Below, piece after piece: positions 8,961-18,257 of a stretch of 64,000 bases of DNA (position 1 is the first letter of the stretch; every line of letters starts with the position of its first letter). Both the position numbers and the translations under genes were made by a program. Origin of the DNA: JABCYV01 sp963696025 (lineage in GTDB: Bacteria > Acidobacteriota > Terriglobia > Terriglobales > Acidobacteriaceae); assembly GCA_963696025.1 (NCBI GenBank), contig CAVOII010000014.1, forward strand, positions 62,001 through 126,000, written 5' to 3'. Below the pieces are notes generated by a model that had not been told where the DNA came from, did no database searches, and was given only the letters and a program-made list of their open reading frames with translations.

Positions 8961-9649
8961 GGACACCCACGGCATTTAACGCAAACAACGCAGCGCTCGG
9001 GCTGCGAGGAGCGGAGAGCTGCAGATAGTTGCCGGAGGTGCAAGCCGATGGCAAGGGTAACAAGATTGGCTCCTATATCCGTGCTAGCGATCCTGCTGGC
9101 TAATGGTCGTATCCAGCGGAACCTGTCCTCCTGCGTCGTCCATAGCTTCGATCTCGCCCAGCAGCATAACGGCCGGAGGCAGCGAGTTCCTCCTGACCCT
9201 CGACGGTAATGGCTAACGCATCCGAATCAGCCTGCTGGGCCCGCTCGATGACATCGGACTTCGCCTCGAACTACTCCATGCCGAGGGTTTGTGAAACATT
9301 GCGGAAGTTCGCGCCAGGCTGTTCGCAGAGCTTGGCGGACGCCGACCGCAATCGACTACAATCCATTAGGACAAACATTGCGACTTTTTTGTGCGGCGGA
9401 GAACTGGGTTCGCGCGTACAGATCGAGATTCTGCTAGGGCTGGTCTTTTGCGACCCATCGGCGGTCGCGATGCGGAGTGATGCGCGGTTGACCGGTATTA
9501 AGTTCACACTTCTCTCCTGGAGCGGCTCCACAAGTCGGACAGCGAACAGCGAGCACCTGCTTCGGGCCTGCTTCGGGCTGAGTTCTTTTGTCACACAAAC
9601 CTCCACGTACAAAAGCTGGTCAACTAGATCAGTTCTCCATGTGGACGTC
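8961..9649. other. No intact gene; possible decayed reading frames
   Basis: On the minus strand around 9100-9280, pieces such as DALAITVEGQEELAA and LLGEIEAMDDAGGQVPLDT can be read in different frames, suggesting a decayed gene; the frames are broken by stops and shifts. No function can be assigned and the overlapping long frames on both strands are not protein-like. Confidence 0.35.
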
Positions 9650-10327
9650 TTACGCTCTCCTGACAACGGACATGGGCCGATTGTGCAGAAAGGCGCTGAT
9701 AAGCGCGCTATTTATTCGCAAGCCGCCGTTGTAGTGGACGAAGCCTTTCTTCTTGAACGCATTCATAAATTTACTTACCCTTGCCCGGGTGGTACCAACC
9801 ATCTCCGCGAGGGTTGCTTGGCTCACTTTCAGGGGGTTCTCTGGCTTTGATTCCTTTGTTATTTGCCCAAACAACAACAGAACCCGTGCCAGTCGCTTTT
9901 CGCTGAAATTGAAGAATTGATCTGCTAGGTCTTCCTCGACTCGAATAACTCGGGAAAGCAGATATGCATTAAGCAACGTTGCAAACTTCGGGTCGCGCTT
10001 GAGCGTGCGAAGCGTGCTCTCCTTCTGCAAGCGAGTGATATTGGAGGGCCCAATTGATCTCGCAGTGTACATCCGCAGAGATTGCCCTCCCAGACAGCCT
10101 TCGCCAAAAAAGCTACCCCGCAGCAGGATGGCGATTATCGCTTTTTTGCGACGCGTAGCGGCCATCGTGAGCTTCACCGTGCCGCTCTGGATATAGAACA
10201 CCGCATCGGCTTTGTCGCCCTGTAAAAAAATGATCTCGTTGTCTCGGTAGTTCCGCACACTCGTACCATTACGGAATTTTTTGCGGAAAACTGTGGAACT
10301 GAAACCGAGAGAACGTTTATTCGCCAT
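9650..10327 (-). CDS. Crp/Fnr-family transcription regulator
   Basis: 225 residues. The N-terminal barrel (IIFLQGDKADAVFYIQSGTV ... LRGSFFGEGCLGGQSLRMYT) and C-terminal winged helix (SQATLAEMVGTTRARVSKFM NAFKKKGFVHYNGG) are both complete. It shares order and many motifs with the regulator at 3030-3710 (VEEDLADQFFNFSEKRLARV vs YEEDLVDQLFNSSEKRLARV), so the two are paralogues. ATG 10327 is followed by a basic leader (ANKRSLGFSS). No iron-sulfur cysteines. Signal unknown. Confidence 0.88.
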   Translation of the reverse strand: MANKRSLGFSSTVFRKKFRNGTSVRNYRDNEIIFLQGDKADAVFYIQSGTVKLTMAATRRKKAIIAILLRGSFFGEGCLGGQSLRMYTARSIGPSNITRLQKESTLRTLKRDPKFATLLNAYLLSRVIRVEEDLADQFFNFSEKRLARVLLLFGQITKESKPENPLKVSQATLAEMVGTTRARVSKFMNAFKKKGFVHYNGGLRINSALISAFLHNRPMSVVRRA

Positions 10328-10774
10328 CTGCCTCCTGCCCCGATCAATTCACGCGGGAAACGCCGGTCCTCTGTTTAGAAAAATAAATCATACGGCTCAG
10401 GAATCTGGATGGGCTGGTCAATAAAGCTCATACACAATTGCACACGGTATCTACGTGGTAAATCTCAGGCAAAACGCTCTCCTGCCTTGACCGTCGCACT
10501 GCAGCTAGTGCGGACGAACTACGCAAGCCTCAGGAGAAGCAACGCATGATCTGTAAACCTGGCGGAAGATGAATACAACCGAAGCTTTAACGTGTGGCCT
10601 TCGGGCAACTGGTGATGAAAAGGCGACTAATTATGTGCCGTAATGTCGGGAACGATGAACGGATGGGTCGGATAAGGACAAACGCCCTTGTAATGGATGA
10701 CCTCTACGGCGACGACAATGGCCACGGGCAAGGCCTCGGCAAGAGCAACGGTCACAATGGGACCGCGCATCCTC
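10328..10774. other. No gene recognised
   Basis: Frames here (for example 10594-10806) lack recognisable motifs. Likely promoter region of the regulator at 9650-10327 plus decayed sequence. Confidence 0.4.
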
Positions 10775-10942
10775 ATGGAAGAATCTGGCGAGAGCGATCG
10801 TCTTGACTTTGCTGGCGGAACAACATCCCATCGTCCCAGAAGCACTTCTGACCATCTCGGGAGCGTTCGTAACACGGCCACGTTGTATGTGGCGAAAACA
10901 GCGCCGATTCCCGGTTTAGATCCAGCAAGTGCACAGAGATAG
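10775..10942 (+). pseudogene. Second copy of the small repeated family, with two compensating frameshifts
   Basis: From ATG 10775 the frame begins MEESGESDRLDF, continues with a shifted segment (AGGTTSHRPRSTSDHL) and returns to GSVRNTATLYVAKTAPIPGL DPASAQR. Compared with the copy at 3750-3957 (SDRLDSLAGQHPLVSEALIT ISG), one base is inserted near 10803 and one is lost near 10855, so only the middle is scrambled while the ends stay in frame. Whether the chimeric product is made or functional is unknown. Confidence 0.5.
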
Positions 10943-11178
10943 GCAAATCAGGCCACTCCGGCCTTTGCTTGGAACGTAGCTCGGTTTCACGATGGTGAAA
11001 TACATTCCGCGCCATTGAGTTCATCGATCATAAGCCATTGGCAAGGCCGTCAACCAAGTGACGACCGTAAAACCCAACGGATGCACGTTCCCGTGCCGAA
11101 ATATCTGTTCAAAATTGCACAGATTCCTAAATCAGGATTTCCGTAGACTGACGGGATCAATTAACCAGGCGGTGTGGC

Positions 11179-11343
11179 ATGACTATGAATGAACGGCAGA
11201 TCGCTCTCCATATCGTAGAAAATCTGAAGGAGAAAACAGTGCCTGTCCAGCCTGGCGCGCAGGAATCCGCGATAGATGCCTCCGGCCAGAGGGAGTGGTT
11301 AGAGCGCAAGTTGCAAGAACTGACACAAGCGGCAGGCGTGTAG
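11179..11343 (+). CDS. Hypothetical 54-residue protein
   Basis: MTMNERQIALHIVENLKEKT, then a short linker and DASGQREWLERKLQELTQAA GV. Predicted as two amphipathic helices; soluble. The composition (alternating charged and hydrophobic residues) is protein-like although there is only a weak GGCGGTG-type ribosome site. No family recognised. Confidence 0.45.
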   Translation: MTMNERQIALHIVENLKEKTVPVQPGAQESAIDASGQREWLERKLQELTQAAGV

Positions 11344-11734
11344 CCCCGTGAACGAAATAACTTTTCAACGGGCCGGTTTCATGTCAAGGGATTTGTAGTG
11401 TTTGGTCCCTTTCCCTCGGGCGGTATTGCCGAGTGGAGAAAACTATCATCCGATGCCTGTCCTCGCAGTTTCCAGCTAGACGAAGTGACTTTGAAGTTCG
11501 TTTCCCAGAAGTCTGCAGAAGAATTAGGAAGGACGAAAACACAGTCAAATGGCGTGCCCGAGAACCTGCGGCGTAACACGGGTCTTTCATGACCGTCGCG
11601 ATTAACAAGGACGGGCACGCGCGGATCATCATCATGCGCCCGGAGACCATTCTCCACTAGAGGCCGAATACATTTTCGCAGACTGCTTCTCGTCCCAACC
11701 CAATTGTTCTTGCATTCCGGCGGCGGACCATACA
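11344..11734. other. 3' flank of the group II intron, no gene recognised
   Basis: This is the 3'-exon side of the minus-strand intron. Frames on both strands (11379-11657) are open but have no recognisable domain. The target gene, if any, is not recognisable. Confidence 0.35.
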
Positions 11735-13383
11735 GTAGAGTCGAGAACAGGCGCAGTGGCTTTAGCCTCTCGGTGGCTATTGAGCTTGGTTTCGCGTGCC
11801 CGCCTCAATCCGGTTTGGCTTGACCCTGTTTCCTGTTCCCGCTCCTCGAACCGGACAGGCAGATTTCCCGCATCCGGCTCTCGGAAAAGACACACGCCTC
11901 CTAGGTAGATAAGGAAACGTGTGACGTCGTCTGCAACTTCTGAACACAACGCGGGGTGGCTAGACTCATCGTCAATCCCCATGTCCTGCGTTACTTCTTG
12001 CGTCCGTCTTTAACTGAGGCCCCTTCCCTCCACCGGAGTTACCCGGCTTCCTCGGTACTACGGGGTTGGGATAGAGCTCGGGCGCCCCGGCTTACAGGTG
12101 GAGGGCTACCAGCCTCGCCCTTTCGGTTGCGAGGTGGGTTCACAATTCCACCATGGCCACGTTTCCCGAGGCCCCCCTATAATGCCGGACGGCCAGATTT
12201 CCCGGGTCCGGTTTGAAGCCCTGGCTTGTCCTCCATAGGCCTTCCCAGCTTGGCGGGGTTTAAGCGCTGGCCCGTATACCCCCCGACTTCCGCGGTTTGC
12301 CCATAGCCTCGTTCCATTGCCGCGTCGGCTTTGCGCCAGCTCTGTGTCTGACCGCCGCGCTGCTCGATGGAGCCGCCAGGTGCCCAGAGTCCCTTTGCCC
12401 AATGTCGGTATTACCCCCCACTGGGGAGACGTGTACTCCATCTCCTGCGAGAACGTTACTCCTCGGTCATTGCTCCTACGGACTCATTCGCCAATCCCGT
12501 CTGGCTCTTCTCTCCTTCGGCCTTAACCTCGTGCAAGAAGTCTTCGCAGGTTGCTTCCAGCCCCTGCTGCCACCGGGATCTTCCCGACGTTGTCTCTGCG
12601 AATCTTTCCTCGGATGCTTGGTCCCCTACCACGGCGGTCCCACGGAGTGCGTATACCTGTTTCTTCCTCCGTGTCATCGGCCTTCCCCCAGAGAGGTCTG
12701 GGTCGGCTTCCCGCTTCTCTCCGCGAATACGACTTCTCGCGGGGGGTGTTTTCGAGGCTGCAGACATTTCTTTATGTTCAGGCCTCCGAGTTTGCTCGTC
12801 TCCCAGGTCGTTCCTACCGCTGCGCAACGTGCCGCAGGGCAGCCGAGACTTTTACATCCGGGCAGAACGTGCTTCGTTGCCTCTGCACGCACCGGATATG
12901 CTAGCCGACCGAATACAGGCAATTGACGGCACAAGGACTTTCACCTTGCTAGATTCGCAGCCTTGTCGGCCGCTCCCCTCTCCGCCACCCCACACCGCCC
13001 AGCCTGTCTCTCGCGAGTTGCCAGTTGATCCCTACCGCGATCACCGTTGGGGCTTCCCGTGTTGCGTCTGGTCTCCTACGCGTACATGCCATCGCCATTA
13101 CCCCGGCAGGTTCGATGAAGCTTGTTCGCTCGTCTATCTCCATCGACTGCGGCCTTCCCTGTGTAACAGTCAGGTCGGCTCCTGCAATTGTTCTTTCGGG
13201 GCCTGCTCAGCGTTCACTCATGTTATGGCCTGCACGCTCGCCGAGTCGCCTAGCGACCCTCTACATCGAAAGCTCCGACAGCTTCGTTGCCTCCGCTGCC
13301 GCTTCGATTGCTACCGGGTGGAGCGAATCAGTTCCCGGGCGGGATTTACACCCGCTGAAGCCCAGCGCCTTTTCACGGCGCAC
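11735..13383 (-). mobile_element. ORF-less bacterial group II intron
   Basis: Minus strand. The 5' end reads GTGCGCCGTG (first G at 13383), a typical group II start. Domain V is at 11880-11848. The 3' end is placed at 11735 (CTCGACTCTAC) because GGGAACAGG just after domain V pairs with CCTGTTCTC just before it, as a domain VI stem. The last six bases of the 5' exon (GTAACA) are complementary to TGTTAC inside the intron (+ strand ~13160-13166), as expected for IBS1/EBS1. Many GAAA-type loops occur. No reverse transcriptase/maturase frame exists on this strand, so splicing or mobility would need a protein from elsewhere. Ends are uncertain by a few bases. Long frames on the plus strand here are shadows of the structured RNA. 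Confidence 0.75.
11848..11880 (-). ncRNA. Group II intron domain V
   Basis: The minus strand reads GAGCCGGATGCGGGAAATCT and ends GCCTGTCCGGTTC: a 33-nt hairpin with outer stem GAGCCGGA/TCCGGTTC (G-T pairs allowed), a GAAA tetraloop and a two-base bulge, the catalytic hairpin shared by all group II introns. This is the strongest evidence for the intron call. Confidence 0.82.
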
Positions 13384-13693
13384 TGTTACGCCAACTATCA
13401 GGAGTCAGAACCGGAAGGTCAGCGTTCCCGTCAGGTAACTATTGAAGTCGCTCCTATTCTTCTTAAAGACGCCCGCGCATTGCTGATTCCACCGCAGTCT
13501 TTTGCTTTTACTAGCGCCTTCACAACAGTCCGCTTTTGTTCGGAGGCAATAATAACTTTTCCTCTCGCGAGTCGTTATCGCGATCCTGCGGCGATAGTTG
13601 GAGTAAACAGACGATTACAGTGACTGTTCTCATGAATCGTCTGACTCCGAGGATCAAGCCAACGCGCTTCCCCCTTCATTCCATCTCGCCACG
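13384..13693. other. 5' flank of the group II intron, no gene recognised
   Basis: Exon side upstream of the intron on the minus strand. No protein-like frame or known RNA seen; the last exon bases are GTTGGCGTAACA on the minus strand. Confidence 0.35.
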
Positions 13694-15376
13694 CTACAGC
13701 GTGTTCAGGAAGTTGATTAAATCAGTTTGTTGTTGCGGCGTCAGCCCAATGCTGAACCGCTGGTTGTAGAAATTGACCAAATCGTGCAGCGAACTCGCAT
13801 TGCCGCCGTGAAAGTAAGGTGCCCGCGAGGCCAATCCGCGGAGGACGGGTGTCTTCATTTTGCCTAGATCGGCGCACTTTCCCGTGATCAGCCCTGTGCC
13901 TGGATCGGTGGTTTCAAATAGGTCGTAGGTCGCGCCGTTCACAGTGACCGAATTGGAGAAAAAGGGAATCGAGCCTTGTGGACAGAGGAACCCGAACAGT
14001 GGAAGGTCCGGAGTCGGTGGCAGAGGCGGAAATGCACTGGCGGGCGCCTGCAGCGGACTCAGGTAGCTGTTGTCGCCAATGCCGGTGTGCAGGGGAGGAA
14101 GCACAAAATTGTTTCCGATGTTCTGTACATTGTGGCAAGTGTTGCAAGTAGCTTGAAGATTGGGCCCAAGGACGTCGTTAAGACCGGAGACGCCATTGAC
14201 TGTGAAAGTCACTCCACCATTGAAGATCGCCTCGCCCCGAAGAATAGAAGCGCGCTGAGCCTTCTCGCTGGCACCTCCAACGAAAAACGTGGGCGGATAG
14301 AGGGTGAACTCTGTACCTCCAAGGAACGTAGGAGCTAGGGGCAGACAACTACTGATATCGCCGCAACTCAGCGAGCCGAGGAACGTCGCTCCACCCTTCG
14401 CTCCGCTCCCATCATGGCTGCCGGTGAGATCGAGCGCTTTTTGATCGAAGGCCTGAGCAGTGAAAATTCCTTGTTGGAAGCTCACACCCTGCTGGACATC
14501 GTTGGGGAGTGAGCCGGTCGTCAGCGCGGCTATTTGCGCGGGGGTGGCTTGGGCGTGAATCCTGACCGCGTCCTGGAATTGCGTTGGCAGGTCGGGCTCG
14601 CGTGAATCCCACATGATGGCGAAACCCGTGCCTTCTGGCGATGTGCCGGATAAGCCGGGAATGGGGGGAAACGGTGGGTTTGGTGGCGCAGGGACAACGG
14701 TACCGGCGGGGTCGAGGAAAAACAGGTTGGCCGAAGGCAGGGGGCGCCGATACATGGAAAGGAATCCTGCCGGCACGCCGTAAATCACATTCTTCTCGCA
14801 ACCGTAGGGATCGTTCTCGACTCGCAATTGCGCCCACTCGGCATTCGAAGGTATCGGCAAGAAGATGCGGATGTTAGCCTTATTAAATAATTGACTGCGG
14901 GCCGCTACGAAACTTGGTCCAAAGGAAGAAGCCGCGGCGCCCAGGTTAGGGCAGTTTGAGCCGTCAACCGGCTGGAATAACGCGTCGAGACCGTTCGTGC
15001 TCTGGTAGATGGACTCCACAGTGTGGGGAGTGATGGTCCAGCCGTCCTGGGGCTGGTGGCAGGTGAAGCAAGTGCGTTGATTGGTGCCTAGCGTCGAAGA
15101 GAAAAAGGCATTCTTGGAGGTGGTGGTCGAGCCGCCGGGCTGATAACTGCCGATCCGACCGGTGGGATCGGGGAGTGTTTCAGCCCTCGGAATAATGGCG
15201 GGCGTCTGTCCGTTGAGAATCGTGGTTAGGATGGGCGATTTGAGTGCGTTCGACCATGTGGGTGGCACCCATGCGGGGGAATAGCTGCCACTCTGGGCAA
15301 AGGCTAGATGACGGACACCTAATGCGACGGCTAGCGAAAGCCCGAACAACAATCCGACAATCTGTATCTTTTTCAT
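13694..15376 (-). CDS. Secreted di-heme cytochrome c, cytochrome-c-peroxidase-like
   Basis: 560 residues with signal peptide (MKKIQIVGLLFGLSLAVALG ... AFAQ). Two heme-attachment motifs are visible: CFTCH at residues 103-107 and CNTCH in the C-terminal half (LQATCNTCHNVQNIGN). The end (KMKTPVLRGLASRAPYFHGG NASSLHDLVNFYNQRF) matches the MauG/di-heme peroxidase C-terminal pattern, where the final Met/His region ligates heme. The protein is longer than typical CcpA (~330), with Pro-rich inserts. Periplasmic; substrate unknown. It stands alone. Confidence 0.85.
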   Translation of the reverse strand: MKKIQIVGLLFGLSLAVALGVRHLAFAQSGSYSPAWVPPTWSNALKSPILTTILNGQTPAIIPRAETLPDPTGRIGSYQPGGSTTTSKNAFFSSTLGTNQRTCFTCHQPQDGWTITPHTVESIYQSTNGLDALFQPVDGSNCPNLGAAASSFGPSFVAARSQLFNKANIRIFLPIPSNAEWAQLRVENDPYGCEKNVIYGVPAGFLSMYRRPLPSANLFFLDPAGTVVPAPPNPPFPPIPGLSGTSPEGTGFAIMWDSREPDLPTQFQDAVRIHAQATPAQIAALTTGSLPNDVQQGVSFQQGIFTAQAFDQKALDLTGSHDGSGAKGGATFLGSLSCGDISSCLPLAPTFLGGTEFTLYPPTFFVGGASEKAQRASILRGEAIFNGGVTFTVNGVSGLNDVLGPNLQATCNTCHNVQNIGNNFVLPPLHTGIGDNSYLSPLQAPASAFPPLPPTPDLPLFGFLCPQGSIPFFSNSVTVNGATYDLFETTDPGTGLITGKCADLGKMKTPVLRGLASRAPYFHGGNASSLHDLVNFYNQRFSIGLTPQQQTDLINFLNTL

Positions 15377-15492
15377 GGCGCCCCCCGGGACTCTAAAGCT
15401 GTCAACTCTTCAAACCGGGCCGCCCGGGGGACTTTGCGTTCGGCGGCCCATACCTCAAAGCATTTCAGTGGGTACGTTCCAGTGGCGAGGCC

Positions 15493-16089
15493 CTAGAACG
15501 CGTAGTCTTCTGCGCCGCAATAGCAGGTGCCGCGGCCGCTGCCGAGCGTGATCTCGAACGAGCAGAACTGCTGCAAGCTGGCTAGTTCCGCCGCAGCAAG
15601 GTTTGCATCGTGCAATTCAGTCTCGGTGACAGCGTACGTATAACCGGTGGCTTTCTGAATGTGCGTGGCCCAGCCCCGGATTCCAGCAGTGGCAGCGCCC
15701 TTGGTGGGATCGCAATAGCCGGAATTTTCAGCCGTTGAAACCACCTTGATCACGCCTCTGTGGTTCACGAACGAGGTCAGAGAATTCGCCAACAGGTACT
15801 TGTTGACGGATTCCGCGATCAGGCCGTCGGCGGTAACCGGGCAGCTGCAGCATTCCTGCATCTCCTGGCTATCGTCGAATACGTAAAACGCCGCACACAG
15901 GGTGCCCCCCGTGTTGCCGTCGTTGATGACCCGCACAGTGGCATCCGGCGCCCCCGTAGTATTCGCGTTCGAATAATACGTGAGCGCGTAGGTGCTATTG
16001 TCTTGCGCCACCGCGGTTGCCGAGACCACTCCCAGCACGAGGGCAATGGCCAGTATGGACAGAATGGTACACAGTACTTTCTTCATCAA
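15493..16089 (-). CDS. Secreted Cys-containing hypothetical protein
   Basis: 198 residues; signal peptide MMKKVLCTILSILAIALVLG followed by VVSATAVAQD. The mature part reads like a beta-sandwich (YALTYYSNANTTGAPDATVR VINDGNTGGTLCAAFYVFDD) with several Cys residues (QECCSCPV, GTCYCGAED), probably disulfide-bonded outside. The ribosome site AAGGAGG lies a few nt before the MM start. I recall similar proteins in Acidobacteriota but no assigned function. It follows the cytochrome gene in the same direction, separated by ~115 nt. Confidence 0.75.
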   Translation of the reverse strand: MMKKVLCTILSILAIALVLGVVSATAVAQDNSTYALTYYSNANTTGAPDATVRVINDGNTGGTLCAAFYVFDDSQEMQECCSCPVTADGLIAESVNKYLLANSLTSFVNHRGVIKVVSTAENSGYCDPTKGAATAGIRGWATHIQKATGYTYAVTETELHDANLAAAELASLQQFCSFEITLGSGRGTCYCGAEDYAF

Positions 16090-16627
16090 GAATCCTCCTT
16101 GTTTGGGCGCTGCAGGCTGGAGAGAGTCAGCTAAGGGGGCGCGCTGGTGGGACTTTATCTCGTCGGCGGACCTTTACAACTACCCACGTAGCCTAGTCAA
16201 ATTCACTAGACTCCAAAAGTTACATCTAATGGTCTAGTTGTTTCGTGCCATTGTATTTGCGTGGTTTGTGAGGTAGTTTCCCTCAGTTGATGATCCTATC
16301 CTAGGCCGAATCCCCCTTTTCGGCTCGCCCTTGCAAAGACCCCAGCAAACCAATTGAGTAGCTTTCAGGCAGAAAGCGAAGAAGACTCTGCATGCGCGCT
16401 GTGACGAACCTTCTGCTGCGCGGTTGATTGCAAACCTGGGGGATACAGATTTCAGGCGTTCATCCTGTAACCGCAGAGCCCAAGCATCGAAACAATCCTT
16501 GCAGCGAAAAGTCGGACAGTCGTCGACCTTTTCTACACCAGGAACAAAGTCCCTGCACAAATTAGCTGTAAGCGAAGGTTCGAGAGCAGAAGAGGTCGAA
16601 GTGGGCTATACACCAACAATCGACTGT
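16090..16627. other. No gene recognised
   Basis: Contains the upstream region of the secreted protein at 15493-16089 and decayed sequence. One 19-nt stretch at 16456-16474 is identical to 4094-4112 (GCGTTCATCCTGTAACCGC); no gene explains it. Confidence 0.4.
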
Positions 16628-16846
16628 TTACCAAGCGTTCACAAGGTTGGTCACATTCACGCTGCCGAGGCCGGTAGCAAAGTCCCAACCGGCACCGCTT
16701 CGATACGCTGCCGCCGCTGATTTGGTAGACGTCGAAAGCACACCGTAACTATCACCCGCGGGTGCGAAGCAGTTCTTGCTGCCTGCTTGACACACAACAT
16801 CGATGTCGCCCTTGGTTATGTCATAGAAGATGCACGAACTGCCCAC
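16628..16846 (-). pseudogene. C-terminal fragment of a sedolisin-type (S53) protease
   Basis: The fragment reads SCIFYDITKGDIDVVCQAGS ... YRSGAGWDFATGLGSVNVTN LVNAW. FxDIT and the closing GWDFATGLGSVNxxNLVNAW are hallmarks of the C-terminus of acidobacterial sedolisins (compare FHDITFG and GWDFTTGWGTPNLGKLV in the complete protease at 27176-28531). The catalytic region is missing, so this is a remnant. Confidence 0.7.
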
Positions 16847-16961
16847 TAAAATCGCTTGGGGGCGAAGAGCAGCCGATATGCTATTTTCGGGCCGACCAAA
16901 GCGTACTCAGAAAAGAACACTGAGTATTATGGCGGGTTGATTTTGAAGAAGGAGGTTTCTA

Positions 16962-17344
16962 GTGAAGCGCATCCGGCAAATCATTGTTGCGTTGTTGGGT
17001 CTGTTTATGTTGGGCTGCTCTATCCGCTGTACACGGATCTATGGCACAGCAAATGGCTGATTGAAATGCACAACGAGGAATGCGAGCCGATGTTCCTAAC
17101 CTTCTTTGTCACGCTCGGAGTGTTTCTACTGTTGGCTGCGCGAAAGCCCATGCAGTACAGGCTCGTGATTGCTTTCGCAGCGTGGCACAGCCTCGCACAT
17201 TCGGCAACCATGCTGATCCAGACTGTCGAAGTGTACAGGCACGGGACTCCACGGGATTACAGAGATGTGATCCTCTTCGGAATGATTGGAATAGTTGTGC
17301 TACTCATGGTTCCATCGAAAGTAGAGGCAGCGGCTATCGCGTAA
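16962..17344 (+). pseudogene. DUF6632-like membrane protein with early frameshift
   Basis: A strong ribosome site (AAGGAGG) precedes GTG 16962, which reads KRIRQIIVALLGLFMLGCSI and soon stops. One frame over, from about 17010, the expected continuation appears: GLLYPLYTDLWHSKW, FLTFFVTLGVFLLLAARKP, IAFAAWHSLAHSATMLIQTV and FGMIGIVVLLMV, ending at 17344. Together these match the four-helix membrane family DUF6632. A one-base indel near 17005-17015 separates them; sequencing error is possible. Confidence 0.6.
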
Positions 17345-17416
17345 TCCCGGTGCCCGGGGTGTCTTTGAGATGAGGTCGCCATGAACAGAATCCGATTGGC
17401 GAGAACAGGGCGTTTA

Positions 17417-17439
17417 CACTCAGAACGCCGTTCTGAGTG
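17417..17439. terminator. Perfect 10-bp hairpin between converging genes
   Basis: CACTCAGAAC-GCC-GTTCTGAGTG lies between the gene ending at 17344 (+) and the PilZ gene ending at 17511 (-). It could end transcription from either side but has no T-run. Confidence 0.4.
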
Positions 17440-17510
17440 AAATGGCGATATTTCGAGAGGTATGGGTGGCGCACTGCGCAGTAAGGCTGGCCCGATAGAT
17501 GGGATCATCT

Positions 17511-18257
17511 CTAGGTGCTTAGGGGTGTGACCGACTCCATCTCTTCTGAATAAGTTTCGATATCACTATCCCCGCCTAAACCTTCCTCGGGTGCGACTCG
17601 CCTATCCGTAACTTCGGGGCCGCTCTCGATCAATCCTCGCAATCGCTGACGCCCTTCTTCAGGAATCGCAATCAACTTTATGCCTGTTCCGGAGCCACTC
17701 AGGTTGCTCACAACAATCCCCTCCGCCCAGACCTTCACCTCCCCCAACCACAAAGCGATGTTGAGCCTCGCTGAAATCGGCAAAACGTAGGGCATATACG
17801 CAAAACAACCACCTTCACTGATGCCACTGGTGCTGCTCCAGATCGGCATCCTCGAATTCTCTACCCGAAGCTCAACAGACAGCTCTCGGCTGAATCGCCG
17901 GTGGCGTCGCCGCTCTTGCACACGCGGGCGTCGATAGTTGTCCGGCCCAGCTAGCGGGAGGTCGAAGCCCCAGGACAGATTGGCGGGAAGCACGGGCTGA
18001 AGCCCGAGTTGCTTCTGCCGCCCATCAGACGTTTCTCCAACCCAAATCACCTGAAATCGGCCTTTGTTTTGTCCGCACCTCAACACCACAACGTCGCCGG
18101 AATTGACGAAACACCGAGTGAGCTGGACCAAGAGGCCCCGGCCGCTCATATTGCGGATCGTCACGGGTTCTAGGAATGAACGCCCCTGGTGGAGGTCCAT
18201 TCCACAAAGGCTGGCCGGAGAGTTTAGTTGTATGCGTGGTTCTTGACGATGTCCCAT
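17511..18257 (-). CDS. Tandem PilZ-domain protein
   Basis: 248 residues with two PilZ-like beta-barrels. The first (~residues 5-95) begins RQEPRIQL and contains NMSGRGLLV and GLQPV. The second (~118-215) begins with RRRHRRFSRELSVELRVENS and has SGISEGGCFAYM. The RxxxR (RHRRF) plus S/SxGG (SEGG) pairs are the c-di-GMP-binding signature; the first barrel has a weaker version. Cytoplasmic, likely a c-di-GMP effector. The last ~30 residues are acidic and probably disordered. Confidence 0.8.
   Translation of the reverse strand: MGHRQEPRIQLNSPASLCGMDLHQGRSFLEPVTIRNMSGRGLLVQLTRCFVNSGDVVVLRCGQNKGRFQVIWVGETSDGRQKQLGLQPVLPANLSWGFDLPLAGPDNYRRPRVQERRRHRRFSRELSVELRVENSRMPIWSSTSGISEGGCFAYMPYVLPISARLNIALWLGEVKVWAEGIVVSNLSGSGTGIKLIAIPEEGRQRLRGLIESGPEVTDRRVAPEEGLGGDSDIETYSEEMESVTPLST

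Noticed and set aside
9209..9850. Plus-strand 213-codon open frame
   Set aside because: Partly antisense to the Crp/Fnr gene at 9650-10327, with no domain or ribosome site.
12297..13623. Long plus-strand open frames of 209 and 418 codons
   Set aside because: They are antisense to the group II intron, rich in Ser/Pro/Arg/Cys without domain pattern, and lack ribosome sites.
4094..16474. Identical 19-nt stretch at 4094-4112 and 16456-16474
   Set aside because: No flanking similarity, gene or palindrome explains it. Too short to call an element without a genome-wide count.
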